Shown: positions 18,607-27,905, counted from the stretch's first letter. The stretch: DNA of 64,000 nucleotides from Pararoseomonas baculiformis (GCF_017813395.1 NZ_JAGIZB010000019.1:1-64000); one strand, 5' to 3'. Notes: generated by a model from the letters alone, not told the origin. Made by a program: numbers and translations.

Positions 18607-18710
18607 TTTGCCAATGACGCGCGGGGCGGTGCCGCATGCCGGCCGCCGCCCGGGCTCCGGGACCTGGCGCGGATGCCAGCCGGATCCAGGCGCGGGAGGG
18701 AGTAGCGAGA

Positions 18711-19994
18711 GTGTTCGGTCAGCTCACGGCCCCACGCCGCGTCGTCGTCACCGGCATGGGCATCGCCAGCCCGCTGGGGCTGGGCGTGGAGAATGTCTGG
18801 AAGCGGATGCTGGCCGGGGAATCCGGCATCACCGCCATCCAGGGCTTCGACGTCACGAATATCCCCGCCAAGATCGCGGGCATCGTGCCGAATGGCACGA
18901 AGGCCGATGGCGGGCTGGACCTGGCGGAGTGGATCCCCGTCAAGGACCAGAAGAAGATGGACCGCTTCATCCAGCTGGCGCTGGTGGCGGCCACCGAGGC
19001 GGTCGAGGATTCGGGCTGGGTTCCGGAGACGGAGGAGGACCGCCACGCCACCGGCGTGATGATCGGCTCCGGCATTGGCGGCCTGCAGACGATCTATGAG
19101 GCCTCGCTCCAGATCGGCGCCGGGAAGCACCGGCGGCTTTCGCCCTTCTTCATTCCCTCCGCCCTGATCAACCTGGCCTCGGGCCATGTCTCGATCAAAT
19201 ACGGCTTCAAGGGGCCGAACCACTCGGTGGTGACGGCCTGCGCCACGGGCGTGCATGCGCTCGGCGATGCCGCGCGGCTGATCGCGCTGGGCGACGCCGA
19301 CGTGATGGTGGCCGGCGGCGCCGAGGCGGCGGTGAGTGAACTGGGCATGGCGGGCTTCGCCGCCTCCCGCGCTCTTTCCACCGCCTTCAACGACACCCCC
19401 GCACAGGCTTCCCGCCCCTGGGACAAGGAGCGCGACGGCTTCGTCATGGGCGAGGGCGCGGGCGTGCTCGTGCTCGAGGAATACGAGCATGCGAAGGCGC
19501 GTGGCGCGAAGATCTATGGCGAGGTGATCGGCTACGGCATGTCCGGCGACGCCTATCACATCACCGCCCCGGCCGAGGGCCATGAGGGCGCCTACCGGGC
19601 GATGACGGCCTGCCTGCGCTCCGCCGGCATCGGTCCTGCCGACATCCAGTACATCAACGCCCATGGCACCAGCACGCCACTGGGCGACGACCTGGAGCTG
19701 GAGGCGGTGGAGCGGCTGTTCGGGGAGGACGCCAAGGGCGTCGCCATGTCCTCGACCAAGTCGGCCATCGGGCATCTTCTCGGCGCGGCCGGCGCTGTCG
19801 AGGCGATCTTCTCCCTCCTCGCGATCCGCGACGCGGTGGCGCCCCCGACGCTGAACCTGACCGAGCCCTCCAAGCCTTCCGTGATCGACCGGGTGGCCAA
19901 TGAGGCCCAGTCGCGGAAGATCGAAGTGGCGCTGTCCAACTCCTTCGGCTTCGGCGGCACCAACGCCTCCATCCTGTTCAAGGCGGCGGCCTGA
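18711..19994 (+). CDS. fabF: Beta-ketoacyl-ACP synthase II
   Basis: Condenses malonyl-ACP with acyl-ACP in elongation. With the GTG at 18711 (FGQLTAPRRVVVTGMG follows) the protein has 427 residues, near the family length; GGGAGGG lies just upstream. The catalytic triad is C177 (TACATG), H318 (NAHGTSTPLGD) and H355 (AIGHLLGAAG), with a glycine-rich C-terminal NSFGFGGTNAS. An in-frame ATG at 18636 would add 25 residues lacking family similarity. Confidence 0.96.
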   Translation: MFGQLTAPRRVVVTGMGIASPLGLGVENVWKRMLAGESGITAIQGFDVTNIPAKIAGIVPNGTKADGGLDLAEWIPVKDQKKMDRFIQLALVAATEAVEDSGWVPETEEDRHATGVMIGSGIGGLQTIYEASLQIGAGKHRRLSPFFIPSALINLASGHVSIKYGFKGPNHSVVTACATGVHALGDAARLIALGDADVMVAGGAEAAVSELGMAGFAASRALSTAFNDTPAQASRPWDKERDGFVMGEGAGVLVLEEYEHAKARGAKIYGEVIGYGMSGDAYHITAPAEGHEGAYRAMTACLRSAGIGPADIQYINAHGTSTPLGDDLELEAVERLFGEDAKGVAMSSTKSAIGHLLGAAGAVEAIFSLLAIRDAVAPPTLNLTEPSKPSVIDRVANEAQSRKIEVALSNSFGFGGTNASILFKAAA

Positions 19995-20014
19995 TTCAGG
20001 CCGGGCGCCGCCGT

Positions 20015-20033
20015 CTGGCGCGCCTCGCGCCAG
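20015..20033 (+). terminator. Short hairpin between fabF and mltG
   Basis: CTGGCGCG (20015-20022), loop CCT, CGCGCCAG (20026-20033): a perfect 8-bp stem without a U-tract in the 80-base gap. It may attenuate read-through to mltG. Confidence 0.4.
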
Positions 20034-20074
20034 GCTGGCACCATCGTCCTGGATAGCCAGGGGGCGGCACGCCG

Positions 20075-21076
20075 ATGGGACGAGCGATCCGGTTCCTGCT
20101 GATCCTGGTGCTGCTCCTCGGCCTGGCCGGGGGCGGCGCCTTCCTCTACGGCCGGCATGTGTATGAGCAGCCCGGCCCGTTGGCCGAGCAGGCCCAGTTC
20201 GTCGTCCCGCGCGGCGGGATGGAGGCGATCGGGGCCGCGCTGGAGCAGCGGGGCATCGTGGCCGATGCGCGCGCCTTCATGGCGGCCGCCTGGGCCACCC
20301 GGATGCAGGGGCCCCTCCGCGCTGGTGAGTATAATTTCCCGGCCGGGGCCTCGCTGCGGGATGTGCTGGCCGTGCTGCGCACCGCGCGGCCCGTGCAGCG
20401 CCGGCTGACGATCCCCGAAGGGCTGATGGCCCGGCAGATCACCGCCCTGCTCGACCGCGCAGAGGGGCTGGTGGGCGATACCCCGCCGATCGATGAGGGC
20501 GACCTTCTGCCCGAGACCTACACCTACCAGTGGGGTGACACCCGCGCCGCCATCGTGCGCCGCGCAAGCGCCGCCATGGACGAGGCGCTGAAGGAGGCCT
20601 GGGCCAACCGGGCGCCGGACCTGCCCATTTCCTCCCCGCGCGAGGCGCTGGTGCTGGCGAGCATCGTGGAGCGGGAGACGGCGGTGGCGGCGGAGCGGCC
20701 GCGCGTGGCTTCCGTGTTCATCAACCGGCTGCGGCGGGGGATGCCGCTGCAATCGGACCCCACCGTGGCCTATGCCGCGGCGGATGGGGCGCCCCTGGAC
20801 CGGCCGCTGAGCCGGGCCGATCTGGAGCGGGACCACCCGTTCAACACCTATCGCAACCGGGGTTTGACCCCGGGTCCCATCGCTTCCCCGGGCAAGGAGG
20901 CGCTGCGGGCCGTGACGCGCCCGGACACGACCGACCTGATCTATTTCGTGGCCGATGGCAGCGGCGGGCATGCCTTCGCCCGCACGCTGGATGAGCATAA
21001 CCGCAACGTGGCGCGCTGGCGGGAGATCGAGCGCGGCCGGGCCGCGGCGCCGGCCGCCCCGGCACCGGCGCGGTGA
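20075..21076 (+). CDS. mltG: Endolytic murein transglycosylase MltG
   Basis: Inner-membrane enzyme that cleaves nascent glycan strands and sets their length. The 333-residue protein has one N-terminal transmembrane helix (7-27), a LysM-like domain (about 35-110), and the YceG catalytic domain with E199 in SIVERETAVAAERP followed by VFINRL and MPLQSDPTVAYA. The C-terminus is alanine/proline-rich. Its place after fabF is conserved in proteobacteria. Confidence 0.95.
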   Translation: MGRAIRFLLILVLLLGLAGGGAFLYGRHVYEQPGPLAEQAQFVVPRGGMEAIGAALEQRGIVADARAFMAAAWATRMQGPLRAGEYNFPAGASLRDVLAVLRTARPVQRRLTIPEGLMARQITALLDRAEGLVGDTPPIDEGDLLPETYTYQWGDTRAAIVRRASAAMDEALKEAWANRAPDLPISSPREALVLASIVERETAVAAERPRVASVFINRLRRGMPLQSDPTVAYAAADGAPLDRPLSRADLERDHPFNTYRNRGLTPGPIASPGKEALRAVTRPDTTDLIYFVADGSGGHAFARTLDEHNRNVARWREIERGRAAAPAAPAPAR

Positions 21077-21095
21077 GGGCCCTCGCGGGACAGGC

Positions 21096-21992
21096 GTGAC
21101 CCCTGGCGGCCCGTTGCGGGGATGGCCGCTCTGGTGGCGGCTGGTGCTCATCTCGGCCATGTGGGCCACCTCCTTCCCGGTGGTGCGGCTGGCCGCGCGT
21201 TCCATGCCGCCTTTCGCCCTTTCGGCCGGGCGCGCCGCCGTCGCGGTGCTGCTGCTGGTGGTCTTCGGCCTGCTGACCGGCGCTTTGCGGATGGAGCGGT
21301 GGAACTGGCGGGCCGGCCTGGTGATCGGCACGACCAATGGCTGGCTGCCGAACTGCCTGACGGCCTTCGCGCTCCTGACCCTCGCCGCCGCGACGGTGGC
21401 GCTGATCCAGTCCGCGACGCCGCTTTTCGTGGCGCTGCTGGCCTTCCTGTTCCTGCCGGGCGAGCGGCCGGGGCCCCGGACCCTGGCCGGGATGGCGGTG
21501 GGCTTCGCCGGGATCGGCGTGATCCTGGGCCCGTCCGCGCTTCTGGGGGCAGGGGCAGGGCTGCTGGCCGGGGCGGTGATGCTGGTGGTCGCGCTCTCCT
21601 ATGCCACGGGCACGGTCTATGTGCGGCGTACCCGGCCGGGCGGTGCCCTGGCCCTGGCCGCCGGGCAGCAGGGGGTCAGCGCCCTGGGCGCGCTGGCGCT
21701 GGCCCTGGCCTTCGAGCCGCTTTCCGGCTTCGACCAGCCCTGGGAGGTCTGGGCGGCGGTGGCCTGGGCCGGGGTCTTCGGCTCGGCGGTGCCGGTGACG
21801 CTCTTCCTCTCCCTGGCGCAACGGGCGCGGGCCACGGACGCGGCCATGACGGGTTACCTGCAGCCCGGCTTCGCGGCCCTGTTCGGGGCCATGCTGCTGG
21901 GGGAATGGCCGGAGCCGCGGGTGATGCTCGGAGGGTTGGTCGTGCTGCTCGGGGTCTGGCTGGCCACAGGCGGGCAGGGCCGGGGGCAGTAG
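21096..21992 (+). CDS. EamA/DMT family transporter
   Basis: A 298-residue membrane protein with about ten hydrophobic helices arranged as two EamA repeats (about 10-140 and 150-295). MWATSFPVVRLAARSMPP and the final GEWPEPRVMLGGLVVLLGVWL are typical of the family. It probably exports small metabolites; the substrate cannot be read from sequence. Start is GTG 21096 with GGGACAGG upstream, 19 bases after mltG. Confidence 0.88.
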   Translation: MTPGGPLRGWPLWWRLVLISAMWATSFPVVRLAARSMPPFALSAGRAAVAVLLLVVFGLLTGALRMERWNWRAGLVIGTTNGWLPNCLTAFALLTLAAATVALIQSATPLFVALLAFLFLPGERPGPRTLAGMAVGFAGIGVILGPSALLGAGAGLLAGAVMLVVALSYATGTVYVRRTRPGGALALAAGQQGVSALGALALALAFEPLSGFDQPWEVWAAVAWAGVFGSAVPVTLFLSLAQRARATDAAMTGYLQPGFAALFGAMLLGEWPEPRVMLGGLVVLLGVWLATGGQGRGQ

Positions 21993-22003
21993 TTCCCTTG
22001 GCG

Positions 22004-22043
22004 GCGTTCCCCCGTCGCCGTCCCTCGGCGGGCGGGGGAACGC
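22004..22043. terminator. Strong bidirectional terminator
   Basis: GCGTTCCCCCG (22004-22014) pairs perfectly with 22033-22043, and an inner CGCCG/CGGCG adds five pairs. It sits between the converging EamA and rutA genes and would stop transcription from both sides. Confidence 0.85.
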
Positions 22044-22065
22044 TGTCATGCGCCGTGCGGGATGA

Positions 22066-23151
22066 TCAGGCCGGCGCCAGGGCGCGGGCAGGGTCCCGCG
22101 AGCGCATCAGCGGCTGGATGTGCTGGCCGAAGGCCTCGATGCCATCGAGGAAGTCGTCGAAGGTGAGGAGCACGCCGGAGAGGCCGGGCACCTCCGACAT
22201 CTCGTCCAGCATGCGGGCCACCGAGGCGTAGGAGCCGATGAGCGTGCCCATGTTCAGGTTGATGGCGCCTTCGGGCAGGGAATACTGGCGGACATTGGTG
22301 TCGCTGCCGGAGCGCGTGTCGGCGGCAGCCTGGCCGGCCATCCAGGCCAGGGCCTCGGTGTCGGCGCCGGCCCTGTAGTGTTCCCATTTCGCCATGGCCG
22401 CCTCGTCCGTCTCGGCGGCGATGATCATGATGAGGGCGAGGGAGCCGATCTTGCGCCCGGTTTTCGCCGCCGCGGCCTGCACGCGGGCGGTGACGGGGGC
22501 GAGGGCGCCGGGGGTGTTGATGCCCTGTCCCAGGCAGAAATTATAGTCGGCGTGCTCGGCCATGAATTCCAGCCCGGCACCGCTCTGCCCGGCGCAGACG
22601 ATGGGGATGCGCTGTGAGGGCAGGGGGAGGAGCCGGCAGTCATCCATCCGGAAGTGGTCACCCTTGAAGTCCGACCGCCCGGTCGACCAGAGCTCCCGGA
22701 TGATGGTGGCGTATTCGGAAAGATGGTCGTAGCGGCGGGCGAAATGCTCATCCCCGGGCCAGAGGCCCATCTGGGCGTATTCGGGGCGCTGCCAGCCGGT
22801 GATGAGGTTCACCCCGAAGCGGCCCGGGGCAATGGAATCGATGGTCACGGCCATGCGGGCCATGATGGCCGGCGGCAGGGTGGGGGAAGCGGCCGTGGCG
22901 AAAAGTTTGATCCGCTTCGTGACGGCTGCGAGCCCGGCCATGAGGGTGAAGGATTCCAGGTTGTAGTCCCAGAACTGCGTCGCGCCGCCGAAGCCCCGCA
23001 GCTTGATCATGGAGAGGAGGAAGTCGAGCCCGTATGCCTCGGCCTTCAGGGCGATCTGCCGGTTCAGATCGAAGCTCGGCTTGTACTGGGGAGCATGGGC
23101 GGAGATCAGCCACCCGTTGTTGCCGATCGGAATGAAGACGCCGATGTCCAT
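22066..23151 (-). CDS. rutA: Pyrimidine monooxygenase RutA
   Basis: FMN-dependent luciferase-like monooxygenase opening the uracil ring in the Rut pathway of pyrimidine nitrogen use. The 361-residue length matches. Diagnostic segments include [64 protein letters not shown] and [12 protein letters not shown]. No rutB-rutG or reductase rutF gene is adjacent: the neighbours are an EamA transporter and TerC. The full pathway must be elsewhere or absent; a related substrate is possible though the similarity to RutA is strong. Confidence 0.9.
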   Translation of the reverse strand: MDIGVFIPIGNNGWLISAHAPQYKPSFDLNRQIALKAEAYGLDFLLSMIKLRGFGGATQFWDYNLESFTLMAGLAAVTKRIKLFATAASPTLPPAIMARMAVTIDSIAPGRFGVNLITGWQRPEYAQMGLWPGDEHFARRYDHLSEYATIIRELWSTGRSDFKGDHFRMDDCRLLPLPSQRIPIVCAGQSGAGLEFMAEHADYNFCLGQGINTPGALAPVTARVQAAAAKTGRKIGSLALIMIIAAETDEAAMAKWEHYRAGADTEALAWMAGQAAADTRSGSDTNVRQYSLPEGAINLNMGTLIGSYASVARMLDEMSEVPGLSGVLLTFDDFLDGIEAFGQHIQPLMRSRDPARALAPA

Positions 23152-23325
23152 GCGCGCATGGCTCCCTGGGTAAGGTGGAAACGGCTTTGCTCAGCAATTC
23201 CCGTTCCAGGCGGCGGCGGTGCCACTTTCCGCGATGTGATGGAGAGGCGCTGCGCGCGGCCTTCCAGAGCTGCTGCTGCCGCCCCATAGAAGCGGGATAC
23301 ATTACCGGAAGGACATGTTGCCGCC

Positions 23326-24144
23326 GTGGACGCCGAAGTTCTCATTGCGCTTGCCGCATTGATCGGGATGGAGGTGGTCCTCGGGATCGACAACCTCGTC
23401 TTCATCGCCATCCTCACCAACCGCCTGCCGGTGGAGCGGCGGCGGTCGGCACGGCTGATTGGGCTGGGCCTGGCCGTGGTGCTGCGCCTGGCCATGCTGG
23501 CGGGGGTGGGCTGGCTGATCTCTCTGACCCAGCCGCTTTTCAGCGTCTGGGAGATGGATTTCTCCGGCAAGGACCTGATCCTGATCGCGGGCGGGCTGTT
23601 CCTGATCGGCAAGGCAGTGATCGAGATCCATCACCGCGTGGATCCGGACTCCCAGGCCCATGCCAAGGAAGCCAACCAGGTCACGGCGAATTACGGCGCG
23701 ACGATCTTCCAGATCATCCTGATCGACATGGTCTTCAGCGTGGACAGCATCCTGGCCGCGGTGGGGCTGACGCAGGTGATGTGGGTGATCGTGGTGGCGA
23801 TCCTGGTCTCCGTTGCCGTGATGCTGCTTTCGATGGATGCGCTTTCCAACTTCATGGAGAAGAACCCGACCGTGGTGATGCTGGCCCTGGCCTTCCTGGT
23901 GATGATCGGGATGGTGCTGCTGGGCGAGGGCTTCCATTTCCATGTGCCCAAGGGCTTCGTCTACACGGCCATGGCCTTCGCGGCGGGGGTCGAGGCGCTG
24001 AATGTCTGGGCCAGGCGGTCGCAATCGCGGCGGACGGTGAGCCCGGGCAGTTCCACCCTGGCTGCGCCGGGGGAGGCCTCGCTCACCCAGGCGGCGGTGG
24101 CGGAGGCGGCTCGGGCGGAGCGGCCTTCGCCGGGAGCCGGCTGA
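23326..24144 (+). CDS. TerC family integral membrane protein
   Basis: A 272-residue protein with about seven hydrophobic helices. Family motifs are GIDNLVFIAILTNRLP and DMVFSVDSILAAVGLT, whose buried aspartates suggest metal-ion export (manganese in studied TerC proteins). GTG 23326 is the start, with GGAAGGA upstream. The last 40 residues form an Ala/Ser-rich hydrophilic tail whose coding sequence overlaps the end of the opposite-strand SDR gene by 62 bases. Confidence 0.9.
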   Translation: MDAEVLIALAALIGMEVVLGIDNLVFIAILTNRLPVERRRSARLIGLGLAVVLRLAMLAGVGWLISLTQPLFSVWEMDFSGKDLILIAGGLFLIGKAVIEIHHRVDPDSQAHAKEANQVTANYGATIFQIILIDMVFSVDSILAAVGLTQVMWVIVVAILVSVAVMLLSMDALSNFMEKNPTVVMLALAFLVMIGMVLLGEGFHFHVPKGFVYTAMAFAAGVEALNVWARRSQSRRTVSPGSSTLAAPGEASLTQAAVAEAARAERPSPGAG

Positions 24145-24907
24145 GCCAGGCGGCGGGCAGCGCGCCGCCGAGGCGGGCTGCCGCATAGAGGCTGCGGGGG
24201 AAGACCACCCGCGCCTTGCCGCGCGCGATGCCGGAGAGGGTGCGGCGTGCGGCGTCCCCCGGCTCCATCAGGAAGGGCATGGGAAAGGTGTTCGGCGCCG
24301 TCATCGGCGTGCGGATGAAGCCGGGGCAGATGGCGTGGAGGCGGATGCCGTCATGCCGGGCTGTTGCGTCGGTCGCTTCCGTCCAGCGCTGGAGGGCGGC
24401 CTTGGAGGCGCAATAGGCCGGGGCGCCGGGCGAGGCCATGAAGGCCGCGATGGACGAGATGGCGGCCACGCGGCCGCGGATGCCGTCCGGGCCCGGGGCT
24501 TGGGCGCGCATCATCTCCAGCGCGGGCAGGATGGTGTTGAGGGCGCCGGTGAGGTTCACGGCGAAGATGCGGGCCACCTGGTCCGGCGCCTCCCGCGTGC
24601 CGCCCGTTCCGGCGGAGGTGCCGGCATTGGCGATGAGGAGGTCCAGGCCTTCCATGCCGGCGATCCAGGCTTCGGCGGATTTGGCGTCTGTCACGTCGAA
24701 GACGGTTTCCCGCACCTCGGCGCCCGCAGCGCGGCAGGCACGGGCGGTGGCGGAGAGGCGGGCCGCGTCGCGGCCGGAAAGGTGGAGGTGGCGGCCGGGG
24801 GCCGCGACTTCCTGGGCCAGGGCGGCGCCAAGCCCCGAGGAGGCGCCCGTGATGGCCACGCGGCGCCAGGGCCAAGGATCACGTTCGGTTGCGCTGGTGC
24901 CTTGCAT
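24083..24907 (-). CDS. SDR family NAD(P)-dependent oxidoreductase
   Basis: A 274-residue short-chain dehydrogenase with the cofactor motif TGASSGLGAALA (20-31), NAG near 90, the catalytic SSIAA serine and YCASK tyrosine/lysine pair, and a PGFIRTPM segment. The C-terminus ends in a proline run encoded within the convergent overlap with terC. Substrate unknown. ATG 24907 gives a short N-terminal lead before the Rossmann fold. Transcribed divergently from yicC, 30 bases away. Confidence 0.88.
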   Translation of the reverse strand: MQGTSATERDPWPWRRVAITGASSGLGAALAQEVAAPGRHLHLSGRDAARLSATARACRAAGAEVRETVFDVTDAKSAEAWIAGMEGLDLLIANAGTSAGTGGTREAPDQVARIFAVNLTGALNTILPALEMMRAQAPGPDGIRGRVAAISSIAAFMASPGAPAYCASKAALQRWTEATDATARHDGIRLHAICPGFIRTPMTAPNTFPMPFLMEPGDAARRTLSGIARGKARVVFPRSLYAAARLGGALPAAWLSRLPAKAAPPEPPPPPPPG

Positions 24908-24937
24908 CACGCCTTCTCCCGCCCCAGAAGGCCGCGC

Positions 24938-25831
24938 ATGGCCATCCGATCCATGACCGGTTTCGCGCGCACCACCGGCACCCTGCCGGATGGCAATCCC
25001 TTCACCTGGGAACTCCGAAGCGTCAACGGGCGCGGGCTGGATGTGCGGCTGAGGCTGCCGCCCGGGTTGGATGCGCTGGAAGCGCCGTTGCGGGAGGCGG
25101 CCTCGGCGCGCTTCGCCCGGGGCAACGTGACCGCGAACCTGACCGTGAAGCGGGAGGACCGGGCGCCGCGGCTGGTGGTGGATCCGGTGGCGCTGGAGCG
25201 GGCCATGTCCCTGGTGGCCGACCTGTCCGCCCGGATGCCGGGCTCGGCAGCGCCGCGGCCGGAGGCGGTCCTGGCCCTGCCTGGCGTGTTGCGGACCGAG
25301 GTGGAGGTGCCGGACGAGGCGGCCGAGGTGGCGCGCCGGGCGGCGGTGATGGAGGGGTTCGGGCAGGCGCTGGCGGATCTTTTCGCCTCCCGCGCAGGGG
25401 AGGGGGCGCGGCTGCATGCCATCCTCGCCACGCTGCTGGACGAGATCGAGGCATTGCGGACCCAGGCCGTGGCCGAGGCGGCGCGGCAGCCGCAGGCGCA
25501 TCGCAACCGGCTTGCCGGCGTGCTGGCGGAGCTGCTGGAGGGCGAGCGGCGCGTGCCGGAGGACCGTCTGGCGGCCGAGGTGGCGCTGCTGGCCGCGCGT
25601 TCCGATGTGCGCGAGGAACTGGACCGGCTGGGGGCGCATGTGGAGGCGGCCCGGGGCTTGCTGGGCGAAGCCGCGCCGATCGGGCGGAAGCTGGAGTTCC
25701 TGACCCAGGAATTCGGGCGGGAGGCCAACACGCTCGGCGCGAAATCCGGCAGCCTGGCGCTGACGCGGATTTCCCTGGAAGTGAAGGCCGCCATCGAGCG
25801 GCTGCGCGAGCAGGCGGCGAATGTGGAATGA
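24938..25831 (+). CDS. yicC: YicC family endoribonuclease-like protein
   Basis: A 297-residue protein of the YicC/YloC family, members of which act as endoribonucleases in stress. It opens with the invariant MAIRSMTGFART and WELRSVNGRGLDVRLRLP, and ends with GRKLEFLTQEFGREANTLGAKS and the final helix. The stop overlaps gmk (ATGA). yicC-gmk adjacency is widespread in proteobacteria. Confidence 0.95.
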   Translation: MAIRSMTGFARTTGTLPDGNPFTWELRSVNGRGLDVRLRLPPGLDALEAPLREAASARFARGNVTANLTVKREDRAPRLVVDPVALERAMSLVADLSARMPGSAAPRPEAVLALPGVLRTEVEVPDEAAEVARRAAVMEGFGQALADLFASRAGEGARLHAILATLLDEIEALRTQAVAEAARQPQAHRNRLAGVLAELLEGERRVPEDRLAAEVALLAARSDVREELDRLGAHVEAARGLLGEAAPIGRKLEFLTQEFGREANTLGAKSGSLALTRISLEVKAAIERLREQAANVE

Positions 25832-26451
25832 CTGAGATGAAGCGGCGTGGACTGTGCCTGGTGCTGGTGGCGCCTTCCGGCGCGGGCAAGACCAGCGTTT
25901 CCCGTGCCCTGCTAGCGGGGCAGAAGGAGCTTTCCCTGTCCATCTCCGCCACGACCCGCGCCGCGCGGCCGGGCGAGGTGCATGGCGTGCACTACTTCTT
26001 CCACAGCCCCGAGGAGTTCGAGGCGATGGAGGCCAGGGGGCATTTCCTGGAAAGCGCCCATGTCTATGGCAGGCGCTACGGCACGCCGCGCGCACCCGTG
26101 GAGGCGGCGCTGGCCGAGGGGCGGGACGTGCTATTCGACGTGGACTGGCAGGGACACCGGCTGCTGCAGGAATCCATGCCGGGGGACGTGGTGGGCGTGT
26201 TCCTGATGCCGCCTTCCATCGCGGAGCTGGAGCGGCGGCTGCGCGCGCGCGGCCAGGACAGCGAGGAGGAGATCGTCCGCCGCATGGGCAAGGCGCGGGA
26301 GGATGCCTCCCACTGGCGGGACTTCGACCATGTGCTGATCAACGCCGATTTCCCGGAGACGGTGGAGACGGTGGCCGCCATCCTGCGGGCGGCGCGCACG
26401 GCGCGTTCCCGCAATCTTTGGCTCGGCGATTTCGTGGCGGGGCTGGGCTAG
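25828..26451 (+). CDS. gmk: Guanylate kinase
   Basis: Phosphorylates GMP to GDP with ATP. The 207-residue protein has P-loop APSGAGKTS (15-23), the GMP-binding STTRAARPGE-like segment (here SATTRAARPGE) and HYFF, and VDWQGHR. ATG 25828 overlaps the yicC stop by four bases, indicating coupled translation. Confidence 0.97.
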   Translation: MTEMKRRGLCLVLVAPSGAGKTSVSRALLAGQKELSLSISATTRAARPGEVHGVHYFFHSPEEFEAMEARGHFLESAHVYGRRYGTPRAPVEAALAEGRDVLFDVDWQGHRLLQESMPGDVVGVFLMPPSIAELERRLRARGQDSEEEIVRRMGKAREDASHWRDFDHVLINADFPETVETVAAILRAARTARSRNLWLGDFVAGLG

Positions 26452-26455
26452 GGGC

Positions 26456-27388
26456 GTGCTGGGGGTCCTCGGCCTTGTCGCGCCGGTCTTCCTGCTGATC
26501 GGCCTCGGCTATGTCGCCGGGGTCCGGCGGATGCTGTCGGACGAGGCGCTGCGGGGGATCAACGACTTCGCGTTCTGGCTCTGCGCCCCGGCGCTGCTCT
26601 TTGTTTCCGCGGCCTCGGGCGGGGGCGTGGTGGGGCATGGGGGGCGCCTGGAAATCGCCTTCTTTTCCGGCGTGCTGCTGGTCTATGCGCTGGCGCTGCT
26701 GCTGTACCGCTTCGTCGCGCGGCGGGGCCTGACAGAATCGGGGCTCTTCGCCGTGAACTGCGCCTTCGGGAACACGCTGATGATGGGCGTGCCCGTGACG
26801 CTGGCGACTTTCGGCCCGGAGGGGATCGCGCCCGCCACCGCCATCGTCGGCCTCTATTCCCTGCTGATGCTGCCGCTGACGACCATCGTGGCGGAGATGG
26901 GGATGAGCGCGGGCGCTTCGCCGCTGCGGGTGCTGGCCACCACGCTGCGCTCGGTGGTGCGGAACCCCATCGTGATGGCGGTGCTGCTGGGCAATGTCTG
27001 GGCGGCCTTCCTGCCCGTGCCGCCGCCCTTCCTGCGGCGCTTCCTGGAGATCCTGGGCGGGGGGACGAGCCCGATGCTGCTCTTCTGCCTCGGTGCCTCG
27101 TTGCGGGACTTCCAGATCCGGCGGGACTGGCCGGATGCGATGGCGATCAACCTGCTGAAGCTGGTGGTGCTGCCCGCGGTGGTCTGGGTGATCGGGCGCT
27201 TCGCCGGGCTGGCGCCGCTGGAGCTGGCGGTGGCCGTGATCATGGCGGCCATGCCGACCGGGGCAAATGCCTTCCTGATGTCCCGCCGATACGCCACGGG
27301 AATGGAGCGGGCGGGGGCGGCGGTGCTGCTGGGCACGATGCTGTCGGTGGTGACGCTGACCCTGGTGCTGGGGATCCTCGCGCGCTGA
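26456..27388 (+). CDS. AEC family transporter
   Basis: A 310-residue auxin-efflux-carrier-like permease with about ten hydrophobic helices in two halves. LIGLGYVAGVRRML near the N-terminus, the NCAFGNTLMMGVP segment in the first half, and MPTGANAFLMSRRY in the second half fit the family. Start is GTG 26456, four bases after the gmk stop. Members move organic anions or malonate; the substrate here is unknown. Confidence 0.9.
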   Translation: MLGVLGLVAPVFLLIGLGYVAGVRRMLSDEALRGINDFAFWLCAPALLFVSAASGGGVVGHGGRLEIAFFSGVLLVYALALLLYRFVARRGLTESGLFAVNCAFGNTLMMGVPVTLATFGPEGIAPATAIVGLYSLLMLPLTTIVAEMGMSAGASPLRVLATTLRSVVRNPIVMAVLLGNVWAAFLPVPPPFLRRFLEILGGGTSPMLLFCLGASLRDFQIRRDWPDAMAINLLKLVVLPAVVWVIGRFAGLAPLELAVAVIMAAMPTGANAFLMSRRYATGMERAGAAVLLGTMLSVVTLTLVLGILAR

Positions 27389-27467
27389 GGGACCGGCAAC
27401 CGCGCTGCCCCGTGGCTTTGGCGGGCCGGCCCTGGAGTGGCGGGGCGGCAATGCGGCCGCCCGCGAA

Positions 27468-27743
27468 TCAGTGCAGGTTGAGCATGCCCTCGGCGAAGGT
27501 GAACTCCGCCGGGCGCCAGAGGGCGGCGGAGGCGACGCGAACGGAATGGAGCTGGCCTTCGATGTCCTTGCGCCAGAATTCAAGGAATCCGTGCAGCTCG
27601 GGGAAGGTCGGGGCGCGATCGACCTTCTGCCAGATAAAGGACTGGAGCACGGCGGGATGGTCGGGCAGCCGGTAGAGAATCTCGGCCGTGGTGAGGTGCC
27701 AGTCGGGGATGCGGACGACGTGCTCGATACCCCGGAGATGCAT
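27468..27743 (-). CDS. usg: Usg family protein
   Basis: A 91-residue soluble protein matching the small alphaproteobacterial Usg family (often described by its position near trp genes). Recognisable core: LTTAEILYRLPDHPAVLQSFIWQ, APTFPELHGFLEFWRKDIEGQLHSVRVA and PAEF. Function unknown. The ATG at 27743 opens MHLRGIEHVVRIP. It diverges from the groES operon. Confidence 0.85.
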   Translation of the reverse strand: MHLRGIEHVVRIPDWHLTTAEILYRLPDHPAVLQSFIWQKVDRAPTFPELHGFLEFWRKDIEGQLHSVRVASAALWRPAEFTFAEGMLNLH

Positions 27744-27842
27744 GTCCTTTGCTCCTCAACACGGGCGGCCCGATGCCGCCCGGGGCAGATGGTGCCACGA
27801 GGTATGAAGCTCTGGCGACAATAAATGTTTCATATCAATGAT

Positions 27843-27869
27843 TTGGCACTCTCCGTCTCCGAGTGCTGC
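27843..27869. promoter_or_regulatory. CIRCE element 1 (HrcA operator)
   Basis: TTGGCACTC, nine-base spacer, GAGTGCTGC: one base off at each outer end from TTAGCACTC-N9-GAGTGCTAA. It lies just upstream of the -35 box of the groES promoter. HrcA bound here should repress the operon until heat shock. Confidence 0.9.
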
Positions 27870-27874
27870 CGGGC

Positions 27875-27903
27875 TTGACGCGTTGGGGGGCGATGCCCTA
27901 GAT
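27875..27903 (+). promoter_or_regulatory. Sigma-70 promoter of groES-groEL
   Basis: TTGACG (27875-27880), 17-base spacer, CTAGAT (27898-27903). It is flanked on both sides by CIRCE elements, so repression by HrcA would block both polymerase binding and escape. Confidence 0.75.
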
Positions 27904-27905
27904 CG

